Source: an uncultured Clostridia bacterium (GTDB taxonomy: Bacteria > Bacillota > Clostridia > Oscillospirales > Ruminococcaceae). From it: a DNA stretch of 64,000 nt. The notes beneath the pieces were generated by a model that did not search any database, was not told the DNA's origin, and saw nothing but the letters and a program-made list of their open reading frames with translations. Position 1 is the stretch's first letter. Each line of letters starts with the position of its first letter. The stretch spans positions 34,374 to 98,373 of the forward strand of contig CANQTP010000004.1 of assembly GCA_947626755.1 (NCBI GenBank). The letters run 5' to 3'. Shown here piece by piece: positions 17,379 to 26,340 of the stretch. A program made the position numbers and the translations under genes.

Positions 17379-18381
17379 TTATCTCGTCCTCTCCGCCCTT
17401 GCCGATAACAAGTTCTCCCTCTTCTTCCAGATGACGTATAATGCCGACGATCCTCTGCTGAGCTTCATCAACATCACGCATACGAACGTTGTGGAGATAC
17501 TCGATCTCTTGCTGAATGGATTCCTGCATTCTCTGCGGCATATTTGCATAAAGGGTAGCGGCAACTTCCGCGTTGGATCCCTTGATAGCGACCGCCAGAT
17601 CCTTTGTTTCCACGTCTCTGATAAAGCGCTGTATGGACATGGAGTCCAGCGAAAGGATATCCTCGAATACGAACATCTTTTTCTTGATCTCTTCCACCAG
17701 AGAAGGATCTCTTGCGGACAGTTCGTCGAAGATGTATTTTTCCGTTCCGCGGTCTACCTTGTTCAGAACGTCTGCAACATAGTTGATACCGCCCACCTCG
17801 GTGAGATCCATGGATACGACCGCCGCAAACTTTCTTTCCAGAGTGGATTCGATGGCTTTTACCGTATCAGGAGAAGCAGATTCCATCTTGGCTATTCTTT
17901 CAACGACTTCAACACGCTTTTCCTTGGGAAGTTCCTGCAAAACGTGGGAAGCCTGCTCGGAATTGACATATGACAGTACCAGAGCGATAGTCTGAGGGTG
18001 TTCGTTCTGGATAATGGCAAGAAGGTTCTTGTAGTCTGACTTTCTGACAAACTCGAACGCCTTGGACTGCATGGACTTTGATACTCTTTCCATGAGCTTC
18101 TGCGCCATTTCGGGACCGTAAGCCTTTTCCAGAACATCTCTTGCGTAATCTATGCCGCCCTCGGTAATAACTTTCTGCGTAAGGCAAAGTTCGTAAAATT
18201 CGTTAAGTACCTCATCGACCTTTTCTATTTCAATGTAAGGCAGACTTGATACCTCGAAAGTCAGCTTTTCAACGTCATCATCGCTGAGCCGCTTGTAAAC
18301 GCTTGCGGCGTTTTCCGCGCCTATGGAAGTAATAACTATAGCTGCCTTCTGCAGGCTGGTCATTTCCTCAATATCGGGCAT
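17371..18381 (-). CDS. fliG: FliG, flagellar motor switch protein
   Basis: FliG is the rotor protein that contacts MotA. The 336-residue protein has all three domains. The N-terminal part (LQKAAIVITSIGAENAASVYKRLSDDDVE) binds FliF. The middle domain carries EHPQTIALVLSYV. The C-terminal charged torque helix region has VFEDILSLDSMSIQRFIRDVETKDLAVAIKG. Its ATG overlaps the fliF stop by one base (TGATG), indicating translational coupling. Confidence 0.97.
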   Translation of the reverse strand: MPDIEEMTSLQKAAIVITSIGAENAASVYKRLSDDDVEKLTFEVSSLPYIEIEKVDEVLNEFYELCLTQKVITEGGIDYARDVLEKAYGPEMAQKLMERVSKSMQSKAFEFVRKSDYKNLLAIIQNEHPQTIALVLSYVNSEQASHVLQELPKEKRVEVVERIAKMESASPDTVKAIESTLERKFAAVVSMDLTEVGGINYVADVLNKVDRGTEKYIFDELSARDPSLVEEIKKKMFVFEDILSLDSMSIQRFIRDVETKDLAVAIKGSNAEVAATLYANMPQRMQESIQQEIEYLHNVRMRDVDEAQQRIVGIIRHLEEEGELVIGKGGEDEIIA

Positions 18382-20009
18382 CAGGTATCACCGTCCTCTT
18401 TCATCCAGGTCTTAAGGAGCTGAGCAACGATCTCGGGACTGTTCTTGGCAAACTCGCTGATCTCGCGCCTGATAACGACTTCCTTGGTCTCTATCTGATC
18501 GTCCATAAGACTGGGTATTTCAATAGGTTCGCCGCCTTCACCAAATACAAACATATCTGTAGGCTCGCCCCCTTCTCCGTCTGCGGCAATGCTGCTGGCT
18601 TCGATGACCTGCTGCTCGAAGGCTTTCCGCTTCTTCTTAGCATTGCCCGAAAGGATAGCAAGAACGATAAAGATGATAAGCAGTATGATAAGTATGATCG
18701 CGCCCACAAGGATAAGCTGATCGAATGTAAGACCGAAGAGGTAAACGGGAACAACATTTGCATCTGCGTCCTCGATGTCCGAAAGTTTCGGGAAGTTGGT
18801 AACAGTTACAACGTCCTCAACAATTTCGGGATTTACCGTGCCCGAATTTCCCACCAATCTTACAAGATCAAGTTTCTGATCCTCGGAAAGATAGTCGGTG
18901 TAGATAATTACCGCAATTGAAATTCCTTCAACATCGTAACCGACCTTTTCGACCTGTTCTTTATAGGTATCGACAAGATATGTATTTGAAAGGGAATTTT
19001 CCGTCCATGCGCCGTTGCCCTCGGTATCGCCTGTGGGATATGTGTCATCGGCATTGTATTCAACACCGACAACACCGCCGTCCGCGGTAGTTCCGCCGCT
19101 GGCGTTGTCCGCATCCGCATGGGCAAGAACGCCTGTATTGTTGTTTCCGTCCGCGGAATAGTCGGTGTTCTCGCTGACCTTGTTGTCAAAGTCAAGCAGC
19201 ATATTTACCGCAACGGAAACGCCGTCCTCGTTGTAAACGGGAACGAGCAGTTCAAGGATCTTTTCCTTTATGGAATTTTCAAGATTTGTTTTGAAAGCAA
19301 GCTTTTTGGTCTCCTGAACGATAACGTCATAGTCCGCTTCGGTGTCTATTATCTGGGGAATGCCATAGCCGTCCACAATGGAGATGTTCTCATCGGTAAG
19401 TCCCGACCATGACATTTTTACAAGGTTTGTGATACCTGCTATCTGCTTGTTTGAAAGCTTATCTATTCCGTCCAGATAAACGGTTATTGCCGCCGTGGGG
19501 TACTGTCTCAGTTCCTGAATGACGGTATTTTTCTGTTCGGGAGCGGTAAGATTGACCGTTGCGCCGCTTATAGTCTCCAATGAACTTATCTGCTCGCTCA
19601 GGCGGTTCTGCATATCTATGAGGTAATTTGTCCTGTACTCCTCATCGGTGGTGAACATTCCCGTCTGTTCGACAGTATATGTATAGCTCTGCTTGTTTTT
19701 GGGGTACTGCTGCATGGCAAGCTGCATGACAATGTCATTTTCTGTGCCTTTCTCGACCATTATCGTGCCGCCCGAAAGCCTTGCTTCGTAGCCCATTTCC
19801 TCGATAAGGGAGACCATTTCCGAAGCTTCTGTAGTCTCGAGCCCCTCATAAAGGACTATGTAATCTTTTTTATTCAAAAGTATCGTAACGATCACTGCAA
19901 TAAGCACTATCGCCACAAGCATGGCTATGTAAAGGATCCGGCGCTTCTTGTCCTGTGATTCCCAGAACTGAGTGACGGTCTTTACGACCTTCTGGACTTG
20001 CTCGTTCAT
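18381..20009 (-). CDS. fliF: FliF, flagellar MS-ring protein
   Basis: FliF forms the membrane MS ring. The 542-residue protein has TM1 near residues 25-46 (ILYIAMLVAIVLIAVIVTILL). Periplasmic-type ring-building domains follow (YEGLETTEASEMVSLIEEMGYEARLSGGTIMV; LSEQISSLETISGATVNLTAPEQ). TM2 lies near 437-462, and the acidic C-terminal tail that docks FliG is present. A Gly/Asn/Asp/Thr-rich segment near residues 285-335 is a family-variable loop. It lies between fliE and fliG. Confidence 0.97.
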   Translation of the reverse strand: MNEQVQKVVKTVTQFWESQDKKRRILYIAMLVAIVLIAVIVTILLNKKDYIVLYEGLETTEASEMVSLIEEMGYEARLSGGTIMVEKGTENDIVMQLAMQQYPKNKQSYTYTVEQTGMFTTDEEYRTNYLIDMQNRLSEQISSLETISGATVNLTAPEQKNTVIQELRQYPTAAITVYLDGIDKLSNKQIAGITNLVKMSWSGLTDENISIVDGYGIPQIIDTEADYDVIVQETKKLAFKTNLENSIKEKILELLVPVYNEDGVSVAVNMLLDFDNKVSENTDYSADGNNNTGVLAHADADNASGGTTADGGVVGVEYNADDTYPTGDTEGNGAWTENSLSNTYLVDTYKEQVEKVGYDVEGISIAVIIYTDYLSEDQKLDLVRLVGNSGTVNPEIVEDVVTVTNFPKLSDIEDADANVVPVYLFGLTFDQLILVGAIILIILLIIFIVLAILSGNAKKKRKAFEQQVIEASSIAADGEGGEPTDMFVFGEGGEPIEIPSLMDDQIETKEVVIRREISEFAKNSPEIVAQLLKTWMKEDGDT

Positions 20010-20079
20010 TATCCGATAATTCCCTTCTTCATTAATACGCGGGCTTATATCTATTTATATACAGATAAAGCCGTCAAAA

Positions 20080-20388
20080 TCACATTGTGATCTGGAGAAC
20101 GCTGTTATAAGCGTTTACTACTGCGTCCTTCACCGCCACAAAAGTTTCAACGGCAACAGACGCCTTTGTCATGTTGTTGTAAATAGTATGGAGATCGTCA
20201 ATTTCGCCCATGGTAAGACGTACAGCGTCCTCCTGAAGGGTCTGCTGGGTCTCCTGAACTTCTCCGAAGATCTCCTTGAAAATGTCCGAGAACTGGGGGG
20301 TATCTTCCTTTGTTTCAAGGGTGGTATCTTCCTTGTCGAAAATTGATTCCACAGGCTGTATGGAACTGCTGATAGGCACTATAAACAT
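20080..20388 (-). CDS. fliE: FliE, flagellar hook-basal body complex protein
   Basis: FliE links the MS ring to the proximal rod. The 102-residue protein has the family C-terminus LTMGEIDDLHTIYNNMTKASVAVETFVAVKDAVVNAYNSVLQITM and a variable N-terminal half. Position between flgC and fliF is standard. Confidence 0.95.
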   Translation of the reverse strand: MFIVPISSSIQPVESIFDKEDTTLETKEDTPQFSDIFKEIFGEVQETQQTLQEDAVRLTMGEIDDLHTIYNNMTKASVAVETFVAVKDAVVNAYNSVLQITM

Positions 20389-20456
20389 ATCAAAATTTCT
20401 CCTTTATCCGAAAAACTTATCTTCCGTTCAAAAGTTTTTTGTCAGGCAATATCCTT

Positions 20457-20957
20457 TTACCTTCCGTTAAGCGACATAGCTTTTGTAAGCATAGCCTTTA
20501 CCGCATTCACGGCGGAAATATTTGCTTCATAGGAACGCTGAGCCGCCAGAAGATCTATCTGCTCTTTGGTGTTGTCAACGTTGCTTTTATAGATGTATCC
20601 GTCCTCGTCCGCAAGGGGATTGTCCGGATCGTAAACAGGGATAAACGGCGCGTCGTCCTCGATAACGTCCGCCACTGCAACGCCTGCGGATTTGTACTTG
20701 TTAAGGTGTCCCAGATAGTAAACGCCGTGATAGTGCTTCTTGCCGTCGGGACGTTCCGAGATCGTTGCATACTGATCAAGAACATCGGAAAACTTTTTCT
20801 TTTCCGTGAACACGGTAAGCTGTCTGCAATAGGGGTCGCCGTCGGGGGAAGTGTTATAGGTTTCCTGATTGGCGATATTCTGGGAAATAATATCCATACG
20901 GAGTCTCTGCGCCGAAAGCGCCGATCCTCCTATATCAAGCGAACTCAAAAAAGACAT
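20457..20957 (-). CDS. flgC: FlgC, proximal rod protein
   Basis: FlgC is a proximal rod subunit. The 166 residues begin with the rod N-terminal signature (LDIGGSALSAQRLRMDIISQNIANQET) and end with the C-terminal coiled-coil signature (EQIDLLAAQRSYEANISAVNAVKAMLTKAMSL). The middle is variable. It sits between flgB and fliE. Confidence 0.96.
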   Translation of the reverse strand: MSFLSSLDIGGSALSAQRLRMDIISQNIANQETYNTSPDGDPYCRQLTVFTEKKKFSDVLDQYATISERPDGKKHYHGVYYLGHLNKYKSAGVAVADVIEDDAPFIPVYDPDNPLADEDGYIYKSNVDNTKEQIDLLAAQRSYEANISAVNAVKAMLTKAMSLNGR

Positions 20958-20994
20958 AATGACCGTCCTTTCACAAAGTTATCGGTGTTAAAGG

Positions 20995-21408
20995 TTAATT
21001 CTTGGAAACCGCAAGCCGTATCATGCTGTACCTGCTGTTCATGTAGTCCATGAGCGCGCTGTACTGATACTGGGCGTCTGCAAGGGCAAGCTGTTCCTTT
21101 TCCATATCGACGTTGTTGCCGTCAAGGATCTGGTTCGTGTCGGTCTCATATGTAGTTACCACCGAAAGTTTCAGCGGTTCGTTAAGGGACTTTCCGTAAA
21201 CGTCCTTATCGTGGCACTCATGGTTTATCCATTCGTGGTATTTGCACTTGCATTTCTCTTCAAGAATAAGACCGAACTCCACGGTTTTTGCCTTGAAATC
21301 GGGGGTATCAACGTTAGCTATATTATGGCTTATAATGCGTTGTTTGTACCAGGTAGCGTCCAGACCCTGCTCGGCAAGGTTCATGGTAGTGCTGTCGAAA
21401 AGACCCAT
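20995..21408 (-). CDS. flgB: FlgB, proximal rod protein; first gene of the fla operon
   Basis: FlgB is a proximal rod subunit. From the ATG at 21408 the 137-residue protein has the signature NLAEQGLDATWYKQRIISHNIANVDTPDFKAKTVEF and a C-terminal helix. AAAGGAA lies eight bases before this ATG; an earlier ATG would put that site inside the gene. Residues 80-92 contain a Cys/His/Lys-rich insert (CKCKYHEWINHECHD) with three Cys and three His, a possible metal site not typical of FlgB. A strong promoter lies 110 bases upstream. Confidence 0.95.
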   Translation of the reverse strand: MGLFDSTTMNLAEQGLDATWYKQRIISHNIANVDTPDFKAKTVEFGLILEEKCKCKYHEWINHECHDKDVYGKSLNEPLKLSVVTTYETDTNQILDGNNVDMEKEQLALADAQYQYSALMDYMNSRYSMIRLAVSKN

Positions 21409-21517
21409 AGTTACCGTTCCTTTCATGGTATAATATTACAAGCAGTATATTTTTCTGCAAAATTTCCAATGTTCAAAAGGGCATAAACAGCCTTACAAAG
21501 GCATTTATTCACTATTA

Positions 21518-21546
21518 AGTATATCACTGTCGCGAAAAAATTACAA
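21518..21546 (-). promoter_or_regulatory. Sigma-A-type promoter of the fla operon (before flgB)
   Basis: On the minus strand TTGTAA and TATACT are separated by exactly 17 bases. The predicted start is about 100 bases before the flgB ATG. The sequence is a housekeeping-type promoter; no flagellar sigma-28 box (TAAA/GCCGATAA) was recognised in the upstream region. Confidence 0.75.
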
Positions 21547-21780
21547 GAGTTTATCAAAAATTAATCTCGTAAACATAGTAAAAATTTTTACGATAATTCT
21601 ATTAATTTTTCCTAAACATCACAAAAAAGCACGCGCACATACAAACTTTTGCTGTATTATGCGTATGCTTTTTGTTGAACTTATACAAATATGTAAATAA
21701 TTGTAAGGAATATTATGGAATTATGCTGAGTATACGTCAAGGATTACTCGTATAAAATTTATACTTAGAGTTATTTTTTG

Positions 21781-22036
21781 GAGTTGAGAGCATTTAGCAG
21801 AGTTGAGAGTTAAGAGTTGAGAGTTGAGAGCAGGCTGAGCCTGCACGCTTTCAGGCAAAGTTTTGTGATTTTCAAGTTAATGCCTGCCGTGAGGTAAAAT
21901 AAAGCTAAATCAGCAAAAACATTAAGAGTTGAGATATAGGCGTTACTGCAATATCTCAACTCTTAACTCTCCACTCTCAACTCTTAATGTAAGGCTCAGC
22001 CTGCCTCTCAACTCTGAAGCAAGGCTTCAGCCTTGC
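21781..22036. repeat. Family B repeat, full-length copy
   Basis: A copy of about 250 bases. The outer arms are GAGTTGAGAG/TTAAGAGTTG on the left and CTCAACTCTTAACTC on the right, which are mutually complementary. Inside is the palindrome GCAGGCTGAGCCTGC, and CAGGCA pairs with TGCCTG further on. Its right end runs into the 3' end of the DUF975 gene and supplies that gene's stop codon. Between this copy and the flgB promoter (21,547-21,780) no gene is seen, only AT-rich sequence. Confidence 0.85.
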
Positions 22037-22742
22037 CGCGAGAAATCGCTTCAGCCTTGATCTCTTCATAGGCGAAAGCCATCGCCGCATGGTAATACGG
22101 GAAAACATATACTATTCCCAGAATGTTGTATGTAAGCGCCGAAAGCAGGAACCAGCCAAGAAAACTTAACTGCAAATAAAGCAGATCGGCTTTATGTCCG
22201 TCCATCATCTTCTGACTGAGCCTTAACGTTTCCGCTGCGGGAATGTCGGGATATTCCGCCTTGATAAACATTGCCTGGGAATAGCTGTAATACTTCACTA
22301 TCCCCGGGATCACAAAGAGCAGGCTCCAGAGTGAGGTATAAAGCATTACAAGCGCAGTTGCCCCAAAACTTCCCATTATCCTGTCTTTCATGAATACGCG
22401 GAAAATTTCTCCTAACGAAGTCTTTTCGTAGATCGACATTCTGTACCAGTTCTGCATACCCATAAACAGCACGAACAGCGCGGCAAGCAGGACTGCGTAA
22501 ATTATTACCATAAATAAACCGCCAAGGACTGTCGCGACAGCCGCGCCCCGTGCTTCGCTCTGCACAGTGCCTATTAAAGTCACAATGGAAATGCCCATTA
22601 TTACCACAATCAATATATAAAGTATAATTGTGGACGCAAGCGTCATACCGATATAGATAAGGTTCGCCGCTATTGACGAGCCGGTATTCAATTTATAGAA
22701 CGTTTTCGCGTTGTTTTTTATTCTTATGTGATCGTAACCCAC
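22008..22742 (-). CDS. DUF975-family multi-pass membrane protein
   Basis: A 244-residue integral membrane protein of the DUF975 family, whose function is unknown. Family hallmarks are the LLFVIPGIVKYYSYSQAMFI segment, MMDGHKADLLYLQLSFLGW, and a final PYYHAAMAFAYEEI. Five or six hydrophobic helices are visible. The GTG at 22742 is preferred because AGGGGGA precedes it; the frame upstream of it is repeat DNA. The last residues (about AISRGKAEALLQS) and the stop are encoded by the family B repeat, so the natural C-terminus may have been replaced. Confidence 0.85.
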   Translation of the reverse strand: MGYDHIRIKNNAKTFYKLNTGSSIAANLIYIGMTLASTIILYILIVVIMGISIVTLIGTVQSEARGAAVATVLGGLFMVIIYAVLLAALFVLFMGMQNWYRMSIYEKTSLGEIFRVFMKDRIMGSFGATALVMLYTSLWSLLFVIPGIVKYYSYSQAMFIKAEYPDIPAAETLRLSQKMMDGHKADLLYLQLSFLGWFLLSALTYNILGIVYVFPYYHAAMAFAYEEIKAEAISRGKAEALLQS

Positions 22743-22761
22743 TTTACATTCCCCCTGTAAC

Positions 22762-22846
22762 AATGCGTAATGCGTAATTCTTAATGCGTAATTAAGATCG
22801 CAGATCCTATAATTACGCATTACGCATTACGAATTACGAATTAATT
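22762..22846. repeat. Family A inverted repeat between argF and the DUF975 gene
   Basis: Left arm AATGCGTAATGCGTAATTC and right arm GAATTACGAATTAATT-type units surround an 18-base centre, forming a potential long hairpin. The right edge provides the argF stop codon TAA. Confidence 0.88.
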
Positions 22847-23749
22847 CTGCCCCATGAGTTTTACCATGACTGCCTTTTGCGCATGGAGACGGTTTTCCGC
22901 TTCCTCGAAAATTTCGTTTGCGTGCGCTTCAAATACCTTTTCGGTAATTTCTTCCTCGCGGTGAGCGGGCAGACAGTGCTGAACCATGGCGTCGGATTTC
23001 GCCGCGGACATTACCTCGTCGTTTACCTGATAGCCTTGGAACGCTTTGCGGCGCTTCTCCGCTTCGCCTTCCTGTCCCATGGACGCCCATACGTCAGTAA
23101 TTACAACGTCCGCATTCTCCGCAGCCTTTACGGGAGAATCGGTCAGCTCAAAGCAGTCAAAATCCTTTGCAAAATCCAGTACGCGCTTGTCGGGGTGATA
23201 ACCCTCGGGACAAGCAACGGAAACGGACATTCCCGATTTCAGACCGCCGACTATAAGCGAATTTGCCATGTTGTTTCCGTCGCCGATAAAGCACATTTTC
23301 AAGCCGTCAAACTGTCCTTTGAATTCGCGGATAGTCATAAGATCCGCAAGTACCTGACAGGGGTGGCAGAAATCCGTAAGCCCGTTTATTACGGGAATGC
23401 CGCCGAATTCCGCCAAGTCCTCAACTTCTTTCTGCTCAAAGGTGCGGATCATAATGCCGTCAATGTAGCGGGAAAGCACGCGGGCAGTGTCCTGAACAGG
23501 CTCGCCCCGTCCTATCTGCAAGTCGGAAGCGGATAGGAACAGCGGGTGTCCTCCAAGCTGATACATACCCGTTTCAAAGGAGACTCTTGTACGTGTGGAA
23601 GCTTTCTGGAATATCATTCCCAAGGATTTGCCCTGAAGATGTGGGTGGGGAATGTTGTGTTTCAGTTCGTATTTGAGCTGATCCGCAAGATTAAGTATCT
23701 CAATTATTTCCTCTTTGGATAAGTCAAGCATTTTAAGAAGATGTTTCAT
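22841..23749 (-). CDS. argF: Ornithine carbamoyltransferase
   Basis: ArgF makes citrulline from ornithine and carbamoyl phosphate in the cytoplasm. The 302-residue protein has the carbamoyl-phosphate motif STRTR (in QKASTRTRVSFETG), the HPCQVLADL motif and the ornithine-side HCLPAHR motif. It is the last arginine gene of the cluster. No carbamoyl-phosphate synthase gene is in the window. The stop codon abuts a family A repeat. Confidence 0.97.
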   Translation of the reverse strand: MKHLLKMLDLSKEEIIEILNLADQLKYELKHNIPHPHLQGKSLGMIFQKASTRTRVSFETGMYQLGGHPLFLSASDLQIGRGEPVQDTARVLSRYIDGIMIRTFEQKEVEDLAEFGGIPVINGLTDFCHPCQVLADLMTIREFKGQFDGLKMCFIGDGNNMANSLIVGGLKSGMSVSVACPEGYHPDKRVLDFAKDFDCFELTDSPVKAAENADVVITDVWASMGQEGEAEKRRKAFQGYQVNDEVMSAAKSDAMVQHCLPAHREEEITEKVFEAHANEIFEEAENRLHAQKAVMVKLMGQN

Positions 23750-23767
23750 AGTAAAATTTTCCTTTCA

Positions 23768-24496
23768 TCAGTTTATTTTCTGTATAAATTCCTCAATCGT
23801 CTTATTGAGTCGGGAGGCGAATTTATAGGGGATATTGTGACCCGCGCCGTCCCACATATCATAAGCGCAGTGTGGATTTCTCTGGGAAAGCATACGGGTG
23901 GATTTCCGCATATCGGTGGTCTCTTTCATGCCGCAAAGGGCAAGCATGGGAACGTCAATTTCCGAATATTCAGGGAAATTTTCAAGAACGATGCCGTTAT
24001 CCACAGCCGCAAGAATGGATTTCATGCTGACGTTCTTGCAGTATTCCTTGTGTTCCTGACGTTCTTCCTTGTTAAGTCCCACGGAAATGCTTATTGCTCC
24101 GCTGCGCATGGTCTTTTCGTTGTCCGACTGTTGGCGCATAAGTTTTTCAACTTCGCCCATGTCCTTGATGAGCCATGCGCTTATCATTACAGCGCCTTTG
24201 AAAAGTTCGGGATATTTGCACACAAGCGGAACACACAGCTGCGCGCCAAGTGAAAATCCCACAATGGTGACTTTTACGCCGAAACTTTTCACAAGTTCAG
24301 CAACCTGTTCAACAGCCAAGTCCGCCGAAAATGTGCAGTCGCAGTTCCTGCCGAAGCCGGGCAGATGCGGCACGACCACCTGATACTTTTTCGCAAAGAT
24401 CGGCGTCTGCTTTGAAAAGCAGTGGATAAAATTCATGCCGTGGAGAAATACGATAATATTATCGTCATTTTCGCCGTATTTTTCATAGTACATCAT
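23768..24496 (-). CDS. Alpha/beta hydrolase, substrate unknown
   Basis: A 242-residue cytoplasmic alpha/beta-hydrolase. The nucleophile elbow GFSLG is present (VTIVGFSLGAQLCV). An oxyanion-region HGMNF and the catalytic His in DGAGHNIPYKF are also visible, and an acid likely lies after MLALCGMKETTD. Its ATG overlaps the argD stop by four bases (ATGA), so it is translated with argD. A role linked to arginine metabolism is suggested only by this coupling; the substrate cannot be read from sequence. Confidence 0.85.
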   Translation of the reverse strand: MMYYEKYGENDDNIIVFLHGMNFIHCFSKQTPIFAKKYQVVVPHLPGFGRNCDCTFSADLAVEQVAELVKSFGVKVTIVGFSLGAQLCVPLVCKYPELFKGAVMISAWLIKDMGEVEKLMRQQSDNEKTMRSGAISISVGLNKEERQEHKEYCKNVSMKSILAAVDNGIVLENFPEYSEIDVPMLALCGMKETTDMRKSTRMLSQRNPHCAYDMWDGAGHNIPYKFASRLNKTIEEFIQKIN

Positions 24497-25662
24497 TCAA
24501 GTGTCCTCCTGATAATATCAAGTCCCTTGTCTATCTCATCATATGTAACGTTCAGCGGCGGCAGAAGCCTGAGCTTTGTCTTTGCCGTGAGCGTCAGCAG
24601 CCCCATATCAAGGCACGCCTTGCAGACATCTGCGGCGTTCTTTGTTTTCAGGCGAATGCCTATCATCAGCCCCATGCCGTCAACGCCGTCAACTTCGGGA
24701 ATCTCAAGTAGCTTTTTCCTGAAATATTCGCCCTTTGCCTTTACCTCGTCAAGAAATTCCTTTCCGGAAACCTTGTTTACCACCGCAAGACCGCCCGCGC
24801 AGGCAAGAGGATTTCCGCCGAATGTGGAGCCGTGAGTTCCGGGAGTGAGAACGTCCGCGCACTTTCCGCCCGCAAGACATATTCCCACGGGAACGCCGCC
24901 CGCAACGCCTTTTGCAAGGGTGGTAATATCGGGTTTCACTCCGTACAGCTTGGAAGTGAGGAATTCTCCTGTTCTGCCCGCGCCTGTCTGGACTTCGTCG
25001 GCAATTGCGAGAATATCCTTTTCGGCGCAGATCCTGAAAATTTCGTCCACGAAATCTTTATTCAGCGGCATTACCCCGCCTTCGCCCTGTATGAACTCGA
25101 ACATTATCCCGCAGACGGTATCGTCAACCTTATTCCGCAGATCCTCAATATTGTTTGCTTCAACATTTATGAAACCTTCGAGGAACGGGAAGAAATAGTT
25201 ATGGAAAACGTCCTGACCCGTTGCGGAAAGCGTCGCCATAGTTCTGCCGTGGAAGCTGTTCACAAGGGTTATTATATTATAGCGTTTGGAATCTTTTCCG
25301 TACTTGTCGAAAGAATATTTCCTTGCAATTTTAATTGCGCATTCGTTGGCTTCCGCACCGCTGTTCCCGAAAAACATCTTTTCATAGCCTGTTACTTCGG
25401 AAATTTTCGCGGCAAAGTCCGCCTGTATCTTTGTGTAATAATAGTTTGAAGTATGCTGTATGGCTCTTGCTTGTTTGCAGACCGCGTCCGCCCAGTCCTC
25501 GTCGCAGTAGCCGAGGGAATTTACTCCGATACCGCTTCCGAAATCAATATATTTCTTTCCGTTCTCGTCTGTAGCGGTGCGGTTTTCGCCGCTTTCAAGG
25601 ACTAACGGGTAACGCCCGTATGAACCCATAACGTGCTTATTAAAATTTTCTATTGTACTCAT
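24493..25662 (-). CDS. argD: Acetylornithine aminotransferase
   Basis: ArgD is the PLP enzyme converting N-acetylglutamate semialdehyde to N-acetylornithine. The 389-residue protein has the class III signature: DFGSGIGVNSLGY, SFHGRTMATLSATGQ, the Asp in LAIADEVQTGAGRTG, and the PLP lysine in TTLAKGVAGGVPVG. The ATG at 25662 has AGGAG eight bases upstream. It is followed by the coupled hydrolase and then argF. Confidence 0.96.
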   Translation of the reverse strand: MSTIENFNKHVMGSYGRYPLVLESGENRTATDENGKKYIDFGSGIGVNSLGYCDEDWADAVCKQARAIQHTSNYYYTKIQADFAAKISEVTGYEKMFFGNSGAEANECAIKIARKYSFDKYGKDSKRYNIITLVNSFHGRTMATLSATGQDVFHNYFFPFLEGFINVEANNIEDLRNKVDDTVCGIMFEFIQGEGGVMPLNKDFVDEIFRICAEKDILAIADEVQTGAGRTGEFLTSKLYGVKPDITTLAKGVAGGVPVGICLAGGKCADVLTPGTHGSTFGGNPLACAGGLAVVNKVSGKEFLDEVKAKGEYFRKKLLEIPEVDGVDGMGLMIGIRLKTKNAADVCKACLDMGLLTLTAKTKLRLLPPLNVTYDEIDKGLDIIRRTLE

Positions 25663-25679
25663 CAGATTCACTCCTCTTA

Positions 25680-26039
25680 TTATTTATTGTTCTGTAATTT
25701 GATAAGATATTCTTTAAGTACAGGAATATCTTCAATAGAAGTATTCCAAGTCATATCATAATCAACAGAACCGTAATGATGTGCAAAAACGTCACGCATT
25801 CCCGAAATAGCTTTCCAAGCCATAGCATTATATTCTGATTTAAAATCTTCTGAAAGATTTTTTACCAATTCACCGATCTGCAAAATCGGCATTGTTATGG
25901 AATTGCGGTATATGAACCCTTTTTCTTTATTGAAAAACAATTCTTTATCATTGTTAAATGCTTCATGCGTTTTATCAATTTCATAACAGTATCTTATTAT
26001 TTTTTCGACAACGAGGTCATCTCTTTTTCTATCTCTCAT
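25680..26039 (-). CDS. hepT: HepT-like toxin of a type VII toxin-antitoxin pair
   Basis: HepT proteins (DUF86) are HEPN-type RNases neutralised by AMPylation by MntA. The 119-residue protein has the HEPN motif R-x4-H-x-Y as RDVFAHHY near residues 85-92, whose Tyr is the usual modification target, and is otherwise helical. The start overlaps the mntA end by 11 bases (antitoxin first). The pair is inserted between argD and the membrane hydrolase gene, and its DNA is more AT-rich than the arg genes. Confidence 0.88.
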   Translation of the reverse strand: MRDRKRDDLVVEKIIRYCYEIDKTHEAFNNDKELFFNKEKGFIYRNSITMPILQIGELVKNLSEDFKSEYNAMAWKAISGMRDVFAHHYGSVDYDMTWNTSIEDIPVLKEYLIKLQNNK

Positions 26040-26325
26040 ACAATAAAATTCCTTCCTGCATTGCAGTCTTAATAATATTTTCGTCAGGAGATGTGTCGGT
26101 TATAACATCAACATGGCGGTCAAGTACGCTTTCCAACTCGCCCACAAAAGAAATATATTGCACCAGACTCCGCAAATTGCCTTTTGAGATCAGAAAATCA
26201 TAGTCGCTGTGTTCGTCCGCATCTCCTCTTGCCATAGAACCAAAAAGAAAAACACGCTCCACTCCGTATTTAAGTACAATGGGAAGTATCATATCTTTTA
26301 CGGTCATAGCATTTGCTGTATTCAT
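26029..26325 (-). CDS. mntA: MntA-like nucleotidyltransferase antitoxin
   Basis: MntA antitoxins transfer AMP to the HepT toxin. The protein (98 residues from the ATG at 26325, after GGAAGGGAAG) has the minimal nucleotidyltransferase signature GSMARGDADEHSDYD, that is GS-x10-D-x-D, plus a later acid in RHVDVIT. It is encoded directly before hepT with an 11-base overlap, the typical MntA/HepT arrangement. Confidence 0.9.
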   Translation of the reverse strand: MNTANAMTVKDMILPIVLKYGVERVFLFGSMARGDADEHSDYDFLISKGNLRSLVQYISFVGELESVLDRHVDVITDTSPDENIIKTAMQEGILLYER

Positions 26326-26340
26326 AAAAATCTTCCCTTC

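Noticed and set aside
16389..17408. Long plus-strand open frame (339 codons) opposite fliH
   Set aside because: FliH is expected here between fliG and fliI and has good family features. The opposite frame is Phe/Cys/His-rich, typical of an antisense shadow.
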